NCBI RefSeq assembly: GCF_000006405.1
Contig: NW_003206626.1
Span: 42,509-106,508, forward strand
DNA from: Perkinsus marinus ATCC 50983
Lineage: Eukaryota; Perkinsozoa; Perkinsida; Perkinsidae
Direction: 5' to 3'
DNA: 64,000 bases
Positions within the stretch are counted from its first letter, which is position 1, and the number at the start of each line of letters is the position of its first letter. The notes below the pieces were generated by a model, which did no database searches, was not told the origin of the DNA, and was given only the letters and a program-made list of their open reading frames with translations. Positions 13,573-24,052 of this stretch are shown piece after piece. The position numbers and the translations under genes are program-made.

Positions 13573-14080
13573 ATGGTAATAAGGGAGGTCAATACAGGGA
13601 TTTAGATCGTGTTGTGGTCTAGAAGGGCATGCAATGGCTCTGGACAGTCGTGCCGCTTCAATCGGAACTCCAGAAATAGTTACTTCGTGGGGTGTGCGGG
13701 AAGGCCCGTGTCGTTGTGGAAGATCCTCCCAATATCTTTGGTGATTTCAGACCAAGGGTACCACTTCGTTTGGACGTCGTTTGACCAAGTCTCACGGCCT
13801 CTGTGTCCGTTGCGGCAAGAGATCGTAATAATAGGGAATCAATAGAGGGCTTGTTGACTCGTCTCTTCTTTTCAGCTTCCACACTCAGCAGAAGCACTGT
13901 GCTTCTTGCGGCTTCCCCAACAGGAAGATGCGCAGCTTCAACTGGTCCATCAAGGCTAAGCGTCGTCGCACCACCGGTTCCGGTCGTTGCCGTTATCTCA
14001 AGCTCGTCGACCGCAGGGCTAAGAACGGCTTCAAGGAGGGTTCCGTCGCCAAGAAGGCCGGCTCCGCTGCCTCCAACTAA
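13573..14080 (+). CDS. RPL37: 60S ribosomal protein L37 (eL37)
   Basis: There are three exons: the ATG alone (13573-13575), 13751-13824 and 13876-14080. Joined, they give 93 residues, the usual size. The sequence starts [19 protein letters not shown] and keeps the C4 zinc finger (CVRC and CASC, about 15 residues apart) and the [17 protein letters not shown] core that contacts 25S/28S rRNA. A first intron directly after the start codon, here 175 nt, is common in ribosomal protein genes. It lies in the large ribosomal subunit near the exit tunnel. The next gene, NIFK-like, is also a ribosome-biogenesis factor on the same strand 283 bp downstream. Confidence 0.97.
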
Positions 14081-14363
14081 ATTGGTGGCTAAGCAGTGGT
14101 GCACCGTTGTCCTGACCAAACGGTAAGGAGACGGTTCAGCAAGAGCAGCTAAGGTCTGGATGACTTCCTGGTACTTCAAAGAGATGTCGTGTTTGTTGAG
14201 TTGTCTTATTGGAAGGGGTAGTTTGCTGTTAATGAATTTCCGCTTGCACTAGATCGAGTTCGGCTAGCTCAATGTGGTAACTAGTTGCAAATATTTGGTT
14301 GTTGGGTCGGGTGTGGTATGGCCTTGCCTGTATAAGTTGTTAAATAATATCCATCCTTAAGTC

Positions 14364-14948
14364 ATGGTGGCTGCAGTGAGTAGTAAGGCTAAGACGTCCA
14401 AGAAAGTGGCCACAAAGGGGTCGGTGAAGAAGGCCAGCGGCAAGAAGATCGCGGGGTCTTGGGCTAGACTTAGAGGAGTAGTGCGGTTGGGAAGGCTTCC
14501 CACAGGTTTCTACGAACCAGAGATCCGCAAATTCCTGTCCCAGTTTGGCACCATTACGCGCCTCCGTTTGGCTCGGTCGAAGCGAAGCGCTCGTTCGAAG
14601 GGGTATGCCTTCGTTGAGTTCAAGTCGCATGATGTTGCTGAGATCGTGGCGAAGGATATGGACAAGTACTTCATCATGCAGAAGCCTATCAGTGCTAAGC
14701 TCTTGGAGCCAAGCCAGGTTCATGAGTCCCTCTGGGATGGCTGCACTAAGACCGGCAAGGGCCGTGGCATTATTAACATGAAACGCATTCACGTTAAGGA
14801 CAATAAAGAGAAGCATAACAGTCGTCCTGTCGATGAGAAGACTGGCTTGCCTGTTGTTAGTGAGTCGGCTAAGGCTCGTAAAGAGGCCAAGAAGGAGGCG
14901 TTGAAGAGCAAGTTGGAGGCCGCAGGGGTGAAGTATGATCTGCCGTGA
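14364..14948 (+). CDS. NIFK: NIFK/Nop15-like nucleolar RRM protein
   Basis: An intronless frame of 194 residues. A basic N-terminus (AKTSKKVATKGSVKKASGKK) is followed by one RRM at about residues 39-117. Its RNP-2 region is VVRLGRLP and its RNP-1 is KGYAFVEF, with FGTITRLRLARSKRSARSKG between. The block IVAKDMDKYFIMQKPISAKLL and the following motif VHESLWDG are characteristic of the NIFK/Nop15 subfamily, which binds pre-rRNA near ITS2 during 60S maturation in the nucleolus. The C-terminus is Lys/Ala-rich (SAKARKEAKKEALKSKLEA). I chose the ATG at 14364 because the sequence upstream has no exon-like structure. The vertebrate Ki-67-binding tail is absent, as in yeast Nop15. Confidence 0.88.
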   Translation: MVAAVSSKAKTSKKVATKGSVKKASGKKIAGSWARLRGVVRLGRLPTGFYEPEIRKFLSQFGTITRLRLARSKRSARSKGYAFVEFKSHDVAEIVAKDMDKYFIMQKPISAKLLEPSQVHESLWDGCTKTGKGRGIINMKRIHVKDNKEKHNSRPVDEKTGLPVVSESAKARKEAKKEALKSKLEAAGVKYDLP

Positions 14949-15364
14949 TAACAACTATTGCTTCCTCCAAGACGTCTTTACCATAATAGGCCTTCTTGTA
15001 CGTAGTACCCACTCAGTTACGTAGATGTTGGGTTATCCAGTTTGGGGGTAGTGAAGGACGATATCGAAATGAGTGATAGTGATCGTGGCGTTAGTTGCTG
15101 TTGCCACTGCATCTTTCCTCGGACGAATGACAGCAGCTCCATCATCACTTGAAAGGGAGAGTAGTGAGGGAGTACCGACTGAGGCTTCTACTGTAGCTGA
15201 CACGACAGCTGAGATGGGAAGAGAACACATGGTCGAAGGCCAGAAACAGTACTAGGGGAGTTCTCTACTGCACTGCAGTAGTATTGTTATTTCCTATTTT
15301 TGATACGCCTCGATCTGGGGCATCCGGAGGGCGTTCCTATGTTGGCATAGTTGTTCATTCCCCG
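14949..15364. other. Short intergenic stretch, possible tiny secreted-peptide frame
   Basis: This is the gap between NIFK and ELP3. A 60-codon plus frame at 15073-15255 begins with a hydrophobic signal-like run (IVALVAVATASFLG) and continues with Ser/Glu/Thr-rich sequence. Nothing else supports it as a gene, and it may be part of an ELP3 5' leader. Confidence 0.3.
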
Positions 15365-18300
15365 ATGGAAAGGTACGACATATGTACGACTGATGCCCAG
15401 ACGAAGCATATGCAGGCTAAGGACCTGTACACTGAGGAGTGGACTGAGTGAGTGACCATAGTAGTGTTGGTGATGGTTGGGAGATGTTAATGGAAAGGTA
15501 TCAGCATCGAGTGAAGGCGGATACTGACTGGCCCAAGGTCGAGTGCTTCGTGAAGGATCTCCTGGAATACGATCTATCTACTGAACAGTCCTACAAGGCT
15601 TCGTAATATAGTGACGGTGGGGAGATTCGAACTCGGGTCCTTTTGATATGGGGTCTAATCGGTCATCGTACTCCACTATATACTGCCCATGTATATAGTA
15701 TATATTATAAAGTATCTATATATCTGCATATGTGAGAGCAGATATCGAGCAGTGCTGCGGAAGGCCAAACTGGTTCCTAGTAAGGCCCAGCTGCAGGCGG
15801 CCTATACTACCCTGGTTACACGGGGAGACGTCCAACAGAACGAACACTTTGAGCGTAATGTGCATGCTTGGTCTCAGTCGAACAGTGCTGCCCCCTCAGG
15901 CATCTTCCTCAAGAAGTCTATTCGTTCCAACTCGGGAGTAGTGGTCATCACCATAGTCACTGCCCCCGGACCCTTCTCTTGTCCCAATGATTGCTATTAT
16001 TGCCCTAATGAACCTGGCCAGCCGAGGTAGTAGTGGAGGAATATACACATTTAGTGACATCTTCTGGGCTTCATCTTCTCGGTAAGGAGGCGTACGATGG
16101 CATCGACAGCCTTCAGGTCCTACTTGTCTACGGAGCCGGCAGTAGCGCGAGCAAATCAGAACAAGTTCGATCCAGTATTGCAGTTTTGGGACCGTGCAAC
16201 CACTCTAGCGAGACAAGGACATACTGTGGATAAAGTAATTAAAGGGAAGGTCCCTGGTTCGAATCCCACTGCCTGCATTTTGTTATACCTAGGTTGAGAT
16301 CATCGTCTTGGGTGGAACGTGGTCCTTCTACCCTCCAGAGTACCAGGAGCAGTTCTGCAGAGATCTGTTCTATGCTGCTAATGTCTTCAACGAGAATGCC
16401 ATCGCAAAGAATAGGAAGTTGGGTAATACTAGTGCAGATCAGCTCTCACGCCAGCATCTATGTTGGTGACAACTACTGACTCGGATGAGCCTGTTTGGAG
16501 GTCTATTGATTGTTCGAATTATGCATGGGCACCTTGTGGGTTCTCACTGTCTTTCCCCGCCGTTTAGATGTATCTTCCTTGGAGGCGCACAGCATGCCTG
16601 CCCTGAATAGCCTATATCGCGGAAAGCTCTCTTTGGAGGAGGAACAGGTTCGGAATGAAGTTTCTGATTGCAAGATCATTGGTAATAGGGGAACTGTCTT
16701 GTTGTTCTCATAAACCCAACAATGGGAGTGGCCTCTTCCTGTACGATTGAAAATATCACATTGGTTGTGACATGCACTGATAAAATCCTAATCCTCGTTG
16801 GCTAATTACACCTCAACTGTATTCGCCCTGTGCTAGGAGTACTATTTTCCCTCATCGTTGCTCAGCGGGAGTCTCATGTAATTCACGTCTGACGTTGGAG
16901 ACTCGTCCGGACTACATAAACCCAACAGAGCTGAGAAGGCTGAGGACTCTAGGATGCACAGAGTCCAGATCGGTGTACAGCATACGGACAACCAAATATT
17001 GAAAACTATCAACAGGTGAGGCGGGTTGGCTACTGAGCCAAGCACTGGTGGATTCTCGAGGAGGACCTTCCTCTTGAATGCCTCTTTAGTGATGGAGAAT
17101 TCAATAACCCTCGCTCCTCGCAGCTTTCAATTCTATTCCTACTTTGCTTCCATCGAATTGTGGAAAACTGGATTACGTTGGTATTGTTTGACAGTCGAAC
17201 AATACCAATATCACTAGTCGAACCTCGACTGACGCGATTTCACCATAATTTGTGTCCTCCTACGACTCGTTAACGATGGAACAGCTCATTCCCTGTGCCA
17301 GAGTTGACTGTATTGTTGTCATAGCAATCTCTGTTCTACTGAGCGTGAGGTCGTCGATTTCAGAGGTCACACCGTGGAAGATTCCATTAAGGCCGTGAAG
17401 CTTCTGAAGGAGTCCTGTTTCAAGGTGGACATTCACCTCATGCCCGACTTGCCTACTTCCGACCCCGAGAAGGACAGGGAGATGTTCCAGTTCGTGCTGG
17501 AGACCCCCCATCTACAGGCCGACCATTGGAAGATCTACCCTTGTGAGGTCACCCCCTTCAGCACCATCGAGAAGTGGTATAGTGAAGGCAGCTATATACC
17601 CTACACCGAGGTGAGTGCTTTTTGATACTCCTGTCAATTGAGGGCTTGTGTGCTGCAGAAAAACCCGAAGTTGCTCGTGGACTTATTGGTGTGGACTAAG
17701 GCTCGGGTGCATCCCTGGATACGGTAGGATCTGCTGTTCCTCTTGGCATTCCTCGTGATGCTGCATATTAACTTTGAGTTCCTCTTACTTGCTGTGTGTG
17801 GCTATCCAAGGCTGCATGATCAGGCTTAATCGAGTGATTCGGGATATTCCGGAGGTCTCCATCATCGCTGGCAACCAGAATACCAACCTTCGACAGATGA
17901 TTTTCAAGGAGCTCGCCAAGCAGGGAAAGTACTGCAGGTAGTAGTCCTAGGATCTAGAGAGGATAAAGTCCCAACAGGGTCGCACATTGTTGTCTTGGCT
18001 CACTGGGCGATCCTCCAGGAGCTCGCGGCAATGAGAATCGCATTATGAGAGGGAAAGTTTAACTACTCGTTTCAGATGCATACGATGCCGGGAAGTGAGG
18101 GATTGGCCTGAAGACGATTCCCTTCTACGACTCGTCAAGCGATGGTAATGGGTTCCCATGTCGCTGGGCTAGAACTGGAGTCAGACTTCGTCGTTATGTT
18201 TGCTATACGTCGTCGCGTAGTAGATCCCCGTAGAGAACAACGGCGTGGCCAGCATGGTAGTGGTGTGTAGGGATTCATGTTGGTGGCTCTTTCAGGTATC

Positions 18301-19524
18301 GTAGTAGTGATGGCGATGAGTGTTTCCTTAGCTTTGAGGGGAGCATTGATCGAGGAGTGTACGTACTGGAGCTGGGTTGAAGGGTATCGCGTAGTGGTCT
18401 TGTTAGGGGTGGTGGGGCTACTGAAAGAGGCATGAAGAAGAAGCTGAAGAAGGAGGAGAAGAAGAAAAGCAAGAAGCAACGCAAGGCCCAGCGGACAGAG
18501 AGTTCTGCTGCGGAGACGCCCGGGATGGGGTCCTTGGTCTTGGCCAAGCTCAGTGCGGGTGCTGACAAATGCGGTAGGGAGAGAATAGTTGAATACACTG
18601 CGGAAAATATCGTCGCCGGGGATCGAACCTGCGACCATGTCTGAGCCTTCAGTTACACTACAGCAGTCCGTATGGAGAGCAGCTCGATCTTGGGTATTTG
18701 GGACTGGTCTCGAGGATGCGACACCAAAGGATAACGCTCCACTGTATGGACTCTTGCGGCTCCGTTTCAACGACAACGGGCTGACCCAGCGACATAAGTG
18801 GGTGAAGTGGATCTCACGGTGTTATCGCCTATTGTTGGACTGCCAGGGTCTTCCCGGAGCTCAGCGGCTGTGCTCTGATTCGCGAGCTTCATGTTTACGG
18901 CACAGTACAAGCTGTTCGCCAGCATAAGGCTGATAGAGCAATGAGCCAGGTACGAGGATGTCTTATTCTTTTGACCATCAATCCAACAGATCTCCAACGC
19001 TACATCGTTGCACTCATCCAGTCACTTATCATCGGCAGCAGGGGGAACGGATGTAGCTCCAGTGCAGCACACAGGTAGGCTGCAGAGACGAAGGTCCTCT
19101 TCGCCCCATTTGTACCATGAGCAGGCCTGGGCAGAAGATTATTGGCTGAAGCTGAGCGCATGGCGGTCGAGCGAGGATACTCCAAGATCGCAGTCATCTC
19201 AGGTGTGGGCGTCCGGAACTACTACAGGAAGTTCGGGTGAGCTAACTTCAACTCGCTGGTCGGTGGTGATGGAATAGAGTCGTTGTTTGGGTAGGTATAG
19301 GATGCCTGGTGAAGGAGTAGGCCACTTCCTTATCAAGGATCTCAGCTCACAGCTAGAGGCCCATAGAGCTCAATGCGAACGGGTTCGGAGGAGGCAGATA
19401 GTGTTGGAGACCACAACCGTTGTCGGGGTAAGTTCAGTGAATCTGACCGATTAGATCTTTCCCTTGTCAGATCGCCACTCTGTGCGGCCTTGGGGTTGCG
19501 TATCTGGCTCGCAGGAGGAATTAG
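15365..19524 (+). CDS. ELP3: ELP3-type radical SAM / acetyltransferase with C-terminal membrane anchor
   Basis: This is the catalytic subunit of Elongator, or a close relative, which makes cm5U-type modifications at the tRNA wobble uridine. The N-terminal region leads into a radical SAM domain whose cluster motif is CPNDCYYCP (15980-16003, spacing CX3CX2C). [23 protein letters not shown] and [14 protein letters not shown] follow. The linker [14 protein letters not shown] leads to a GNAT domain: [21 protein letters not shown] and [20 protein letters not shown] Lys-rich insert ([20 protein letters not shown]) lies before the GNAT domain. The last exons encode a Arg-rich helix, a hydrophobic segment ([16 protein letters not shown]) and RRRN, a typical tail anchor. 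Two spots do not join cleanly: the frame slips by one base near 16958, and the acceptor before LTLETRPD is unclear. Otherwise there are 15 or so exons with GT-AG introns. Confidence 0.88.
15603..15741 (-). other. ELP3 intron carrying a tRNA-like sequence
   Basis: A 139-nt intron interrupts a Ser codon (KAS|YRAVLRK). Near its 5' end, read on the minus strand, is GGACCCGAGTTCGAATCTCC, which matches the conserved T-arm/B-box of tRNAs. About 65 nt of this end could be a decayed tRNA, but the T stem pairs poorly, so it is not a working tRNA gene. The rest is AT-rich. Confidence 0.5.
16235..16292 (+). other. 58-nt ELP3 intron with exact B-box (GGTTCGAATCC)
   Basis: The intron splits [13 protein letters not shown] cleanly with GT-AG ends. 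It contains GGTCCCTGGTTCGAATCCCA on the plus strand, the T-arm half of a tRNA, without a recognisable D-arm half. Confidence 0.55.
17178..17208. repeat. Hairpin-forming inverted repeat in a long ELP3 intron
   Basis: TTGGTATTGTT and its exact complement AACAATACCAA flank TGACAGTCG, whose centre GACAGTC is itself palindromic, so 15-nt arms form with one T-G opposition. It lies in an intron of about 370 nt, unusually long for this gene. Confidence 0.85.
18574..18666 (-). other. ELP3 intron carrying a tRNA-like sequence
   Basis: Read on minus, the intron contains TAGTGTAACTGAAGG, which resembles an A-box/D-arm, followed 18 nt later by GCAGGTTCGATCCCCGGC, a near-perfect T-arm with exact B-box consensus. 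The spacing suits a whole decayed tRNA or tRNA-derived SINE head. It occupies most of the 93-nt intron. Confidence 0.55.
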
Positions 19525-20269
19525 GGCATCAGGCTCTAGTGGCAGCTGCAGTGGAGGAAGTTTCTGGTAGAGTTTCACTCCTTCTCCTCTTGCCTGTATT
19601 TGGTGGTGTATACGCTGCTGTATGTATTTGTACAACGTCTCATAATCAACCGCTGTATTTACAACAATACTGTCCTCGATTCTCGAATGGCGTCGTGTTA
19701 GTCAGCAGAGTTGAGGTCTTCTCTAGTGATCCACGGTGAATAGAGTTAACTCAATTGCGATGATCGTACTGCGGCTCAAGTCCCGAGAAGTGGCCCGAGC
19801 TGAAACTCGTTATGAAAAATTGTCAGTGACAATCGCTGTGTTGATTCGACAACGACGGCAATATTGGCTTGATCATGTATCTCCGACCTGGGCAGCGCTT
19901 GGTTGCGGCCTCCATCATGTCTTTCCTGTTTGTCTGTTCTCTCGCCATCAAATCCTCTGCCATTTCTCGTCCATATTCCAGTTCAAGGGGGGAGGGGGTG
20001 AGCGTTCCGCGTCATACGCGGCGCGTATAGGAACATAACACTCTGACAAGTCAAACAGAAAGAGTGGATCTCGCTCCCGCTCTGCCATCCATACAGAATG
20101 ATGAACAGCAACGAAGCGTTCTGATCAGTCGAAGACAAGGTATTCGCCAAGTATCCTTCTAGTGCACACAAAAGTCGTATCTTTGATGTCCCATCGATCT
20201 CGGGGGCGTAGCGAAAAATGCAGTGTTGCTAATTAGGGTTGTAATTCATTAATTTACCGCTTCTTGGTG
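19525..20269. other. Intergenic stretch, no supported gene
   Basis: Lies between ELP3 and the peroxiredoxin, both on plus. Only short unsupported frames are present. It should contain the ELP3 3' UTR and the PRDX5 promoter. Confidence 0.5.
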
Positions 20270-21209
20270 ATGCTAGTGCGTAACCATGTGGGTGCTGCTC
20301 TTAGATTTTTCACAAGTTCGATAATGCTCTCCCGTATTGCTACTGGATCCGTGTCTGCTGCTGTTGCCCCTGCCAGCCGTATGATGGCCGCTAGGTGCTT
20401 TTCCGTTGCTGTCGGCGATGCCCTGCCCAATGTGACTGTGAGGGAGGCTGACCCTGGTAAGCTCGGTGTATGGCGTAGGTGTCCTCCTTGTTATTCATGT
20501 CTTCCTCAGGTGACACCAAGTCGCTTCGCGATATTTTCGGTAACGACAAGGGAATCCTCTTTGGAGTTCCCGGCGCATTCACTCCAACCTGTGACCAATC
20601 TCACTTGCCTGGGTAAGGAGCGTGTTCGATAGTTGTCTAAACTTTTGAGGTGTTGAAGAGGAGTGCTGCTCTGTGATGTTAAAATGAATATCTCGTTCCA
20701 CTTCATCGGATTCTGAAGCAGAACCGACAATGGATGCTCATGACTTGTAATCTTCTCTCTGAGAGCAGCAGCAGCCGTGCGTCCCGTGTGTAACTCGTGT
20801 GATGGTACATTGTTGAGAACTGTCTACTTTCAGTTTCATTCGTGATTATGACAAGCTCCAGCAGAAGGGTGTTAAGACTGTTGCTTGTATGGCTGTGAAT
20901 GATCCCTTTGTGATGCAAGCTTGGGGAAAGATCAAGGGTGCTGACGGAAAGGTCCGCATGCTATCCGATGTCGATGGCGAGGCTGCCAAGGTAGGACATA
21001 TGGTTTAGTCTTCTTTCAACGAGGGTATTATGGAGTGTTGATGTCAGGCTCTTGGTACCAACTTCGATGCTACTGATGTCCTCGGACCCATCCGCACTAA
21101 GAGGTTCGCCGCTATCGTCGATAATGGCAAGATCACTGATCTAGAGGTCGAGCCCGATGGAACTGGTCTCTCGTGCTCGAGGTCCTCCAACATCATGGAG
21201 AAGTTGTAA
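20270..21209 (+). CDS. PRDX5: Peroxiredoxin, PRDX5 type, probably mitochondrial
   Basis: Four exons (20270-20456, 20510-20612, 20834-20990, 21048-21209) give 202 residues. The first 45 or so residues are rich in Arg, Ser and Ala with no acidic residues, suggesting import into a mitochondrion. The mature part begins near VAVGDALPNVTVREADPG. The active site is GVPGAFTPTCDQSHLPGF, in which the Cys is the peroxidatic residue that attacks H2O2 or organic peroxides. Near the C-terminus GTGLSCSRSSNIMEKL holds the Cys that acts as resolving residue in atypical 2-Cys PRDX5 enzymes. ACMAVNDPFVMQAWG is another family hallmark. The start is the ATG at 20270, the first in a frame that runs straight into the presequence. 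Confidence 0.95.
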
Positions 21210-22325
21210 AGTGAAAAGGATCGACTTTTCATTCACTACCCAGCGGTTGATGCATTGGTTCTACTTGACAGAGCTGCTCGCCGCTTAGTAAGCATACTTA
21301 ATGCTGTATCTAAAACAGAGTAGTTTCATTCATTTGAAGGATTTAGTTATTCAATCATTTGTGAGTTGCTGCGTGTATTCGTATAGTAGCGGGTTGACCG
21401 TATAGTTCCTGTGCCATCAGCTTGGCTATAGTATGAATTCTGGCGTACAAATTCAGGTTAGTAGAGAATTAGAACGCCATACGTTGCAGACTCCGCGATG
21501 CCTAGCTTGGGGAAGACGTGTGTATTCCTTTCGATGCTTAGCTTGACAGGAGAATCATTTCCGATCTAGTCGAAAGGATGCTATCGTGGAAGGTGTAGGC
21601 GAGATTGGTCAGATGACCTTCGTTATGCGTAGAATTTGCACGTGTCTACTGAGGATAGACTGCCTGAGATCGCCCATAATATGTCGGTGGTTGCGAGAGT
21701 AGTCAAACAAGCCGACCGACGGTTGTGGACAAGCTGAGAAAGTCTTCTAGAGGGCGTACAGGCTCTGTACTACACGGAAAATTTTTGACTAGTGTCACAC
21801 GACGCTGAAGAGTGCATGTGCGAGGAGAACTTTACAGGAGGATCTTGTCGGTATATCCCTCCGGTGATTGGTGTCAGAATACGACAAGCTTGTCGGCACA
21901 CTGGCGGAGAAGTTCGCAGTTACATTTGAAGGATTAGTTTTAACAGTCGCAATTGCGTTTCTCGAGTTAGGGCGAACCGTTAGGGATTCAACACTAGCCT
22001 GCACTATTAGTTTAGAACAAGTTTTACGCGGTGCGAATCACATCTAGGCGTATGTACTGAGATGATAAGCAAATAATGTCTATTAACGGACCTAAACTCT
22101 CCTTACGATTTCTAACCACGCAACTGACCATATTGTATTATCCCAGAGAGGGCGGACTACGACCCTCGGAGGATTCTGGCGCTATATATCTCGGACACCC
22201 TAGACTGGCAAACTATAGATCGGTACTCCTGGAAGCTGTACTCTATTGTATAGGCGTATAAGGGGTCCTTAATCCTACCTAGAGCTCCACTATCAAACAC
22301 TAGAGCACTCGGGGCCAGATGGAAA
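21210..22325. other. Intergenic stretch between convergent genes, no supported gene
   Basis: PRDX5 (plus) and the HEI10-like gene (minus) point toward each other across this region. Frames are short and unsupported. It presumably contains both 3' UTRs. Confidence 0.5.
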
Positions 22326-23763
22326 TCACATGAAAGGAGCTCGGCGCTTCCCAGTAACTGAGATTGGCGCGCCAGAGACACCTCGAAAGCCCGAGATGCC
22401 CCCACTGCTAATTGCTGTTCTTGATATCGTCTGGAGGAACAACTATAGACAAATCGGGGACCGGGATTGGGACAATTTGACTTACCTGCGGTGTGCTGCT
22501 AGCACGAGTGGTGATCTCGGACTGCCGACAAATGCCCTCCATCACATCTTGTAGTTCATTCACTTGGGCGACCCTGGTCTTTGCTGCTGCGATTCTGAGA
22601 CACCATAACGCCCACATAATCGGCAAGAGTCTCGAATGCACATCAATCGTTCAGCTCGATAGCATGGAGGCCTTACCTGTCTAATGTGTCTCTATATTCT
22701 GCCCGTGTCTCCATATACACCTTGAGAAGATCTTCATACCGCAGCTTTAGTTGGGCGTGTTGTGCGATCTGTGAGCGAATCTCGGCGGCGATACGATGTG
22801 AATATCCATTCACCTCAGGATACCGTGACTTCATAGCTCGCAGCTTCTCTCGAACAACTGCCAGAAAAAACAGATTTGTGATACCCCACTGAATGCAGCA
22901 CAAAATGTCGGTTACACTTTGGTACACTTATATGAACGATTTTTATCAGTGTGGGAGATGTGCACATGGTCAACTACGTGTGTCGGTGACAATATGAAAA
23001 TTTAGAGGGAATTTTGCGAAATTCTTGTTGGTTTCTGACCACTTCCACCCGAGTTCATGCATAAACTCCCATGACCAGTGAGGAAACTACCGAGCTCAGC
23101 TGAGGAAAGCGAACACATATCCCAACACTAATCTTCATACCAAATTTTTTCTGAATGTCCTGTTGTATGCGATGGAACACGATCGCGGTTTCAACTGAGC
23201 GTGGCACCACAGCCATGCGATTACTCTCTTTCTTGACCATAGTTTTCTGGCCTGTAACGAGCTTCTGGTTTAGTTGAAATCTGAGGTAACTCTCCCAGGC
23301 TTCAATAATCTCACTGGGGCTCGCCCCGATCAAACCAGACTGAGTTGTTAGAAAGGGAGATCAGCCTCGATACGGACTCGTGATGGTCCCCACTGATTGC
23401 AAATTCAAGTTGGAGTCGTCTCGCTGTGGTTGAGGTCCTCCTTGGAGACTAACCAGTCGGACCTCACGAAGGGAAGAGTGTCCGGCACGGGATGGTGCAA
23501 GTATCAGTACCCGAGCATTGCCCTGTCCACAAGAGGGGCATTCTCCCATCGAGCGGTATAGGGCTTCACCGTGTGCTTTACAGAAGATGTGCATGCATGG
23601 GCCATCGAAGGCCAAGGCTCTACTTGTGAGGATGTTAGTACAGCCTCGGGCGTTGCCTGTCTGTTGTGCTCAAGTCAGGGATAGGGGGTGTGTTCTCACA
23701 GTAGAAGTGCTGATCCAACGTGTTGTTATGCTGTTGGTGTGTGCCTCTCAAAGCTGTTGACAT
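22326..23763 (-). CDS. CCNB1IP1: HEI10/CCNB1IP1-like RING-type meiotic E3 ligase
   Basis: A minus-strand gene of about six exons. The N-terminus holds a degenerate RING: FYCNARGC, then CMHIFCKAHGEALY and ECPSCGQ, matching the spacing of HEI10/CCNB1IP1 and Zip3 (C-x-C, C-x-HIFC-x-H, CPxC). Next comes LIGASPSEIIEAWESYLRFQ, the counterpart of the conserved helix after the HEI10 RING. A coiled coil follows (AAEIRSQIAQHAQLKLRYED), and the Ser/Gly/Arg tail ends ISVTGKRRAPFM. In plants and animals these proteins act as SUMO or ubiquitin ligases on the synaptonemal complex and mark crossover sites. The intron between QQDIQKKF and the coiled coil is about 240 nt because it holds an element copy. The start Met at 23763 precedes a short exon joined in frame at TyrCys. 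Confidence 0.72.
22950..23128 (+). repeat. Intron-borne MITE-like element, family 1, copy 2 (near full length)
   Basis: Best-preserved copy: the left end CAGTGTGGGAGATGTGCACA and the right end GCGAACACATATCCCAACAC are imperfect inverted repeats. The internal landmark is GTCAACTACGTGTGTCGGTG and the core is GAGCTCAGCTGAGGAAAGCG. It lies antisense in an intron of the HEI10-like gene, starting about 10 nt from that intron's donor site. Confidence 0.85.
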
Positions 23764-24052
23764 CGTGTGGAAAGTAGAGGTGAAGGAACACGATCAAGGG
23801 TCGAAAGATACACGATGCAACTAGGAAGGGTTCCAAAGGGCGTGCCGTAGTTTTTGTAGTGGGATGAGAGGGACAGGTGTTGTGGTTCGTAAGAAGAGGG
23901 TGACTTCATTGGATACCAGAGTGATAAACATTTCTAGTGTAGGAGTGAAATCAAATATTGTGTCGATCTTGCACATCTTGTATTTCCTCGACTTTTCCGT
24001 TCTGAGCAACAAGGCTCATGATGCACTGTGCTTTGAGGAATAGGTCACTCGC

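Noticed and set aside
15612-15680. Functional tRNA gene
   Set aside because: The T-loop is good, but the T stem and acceptor do not pair, and the segment lies in an intron. The same holds for the sequences at 18574, 27115, 34375 and 38080.
18135-18776. 213-codon minus-strand open frame
   Set aside because: Antisense to the Lys-rich insert and flanking exons of ELP3; Leu/Ser/Pro-rich as expected from the complement.
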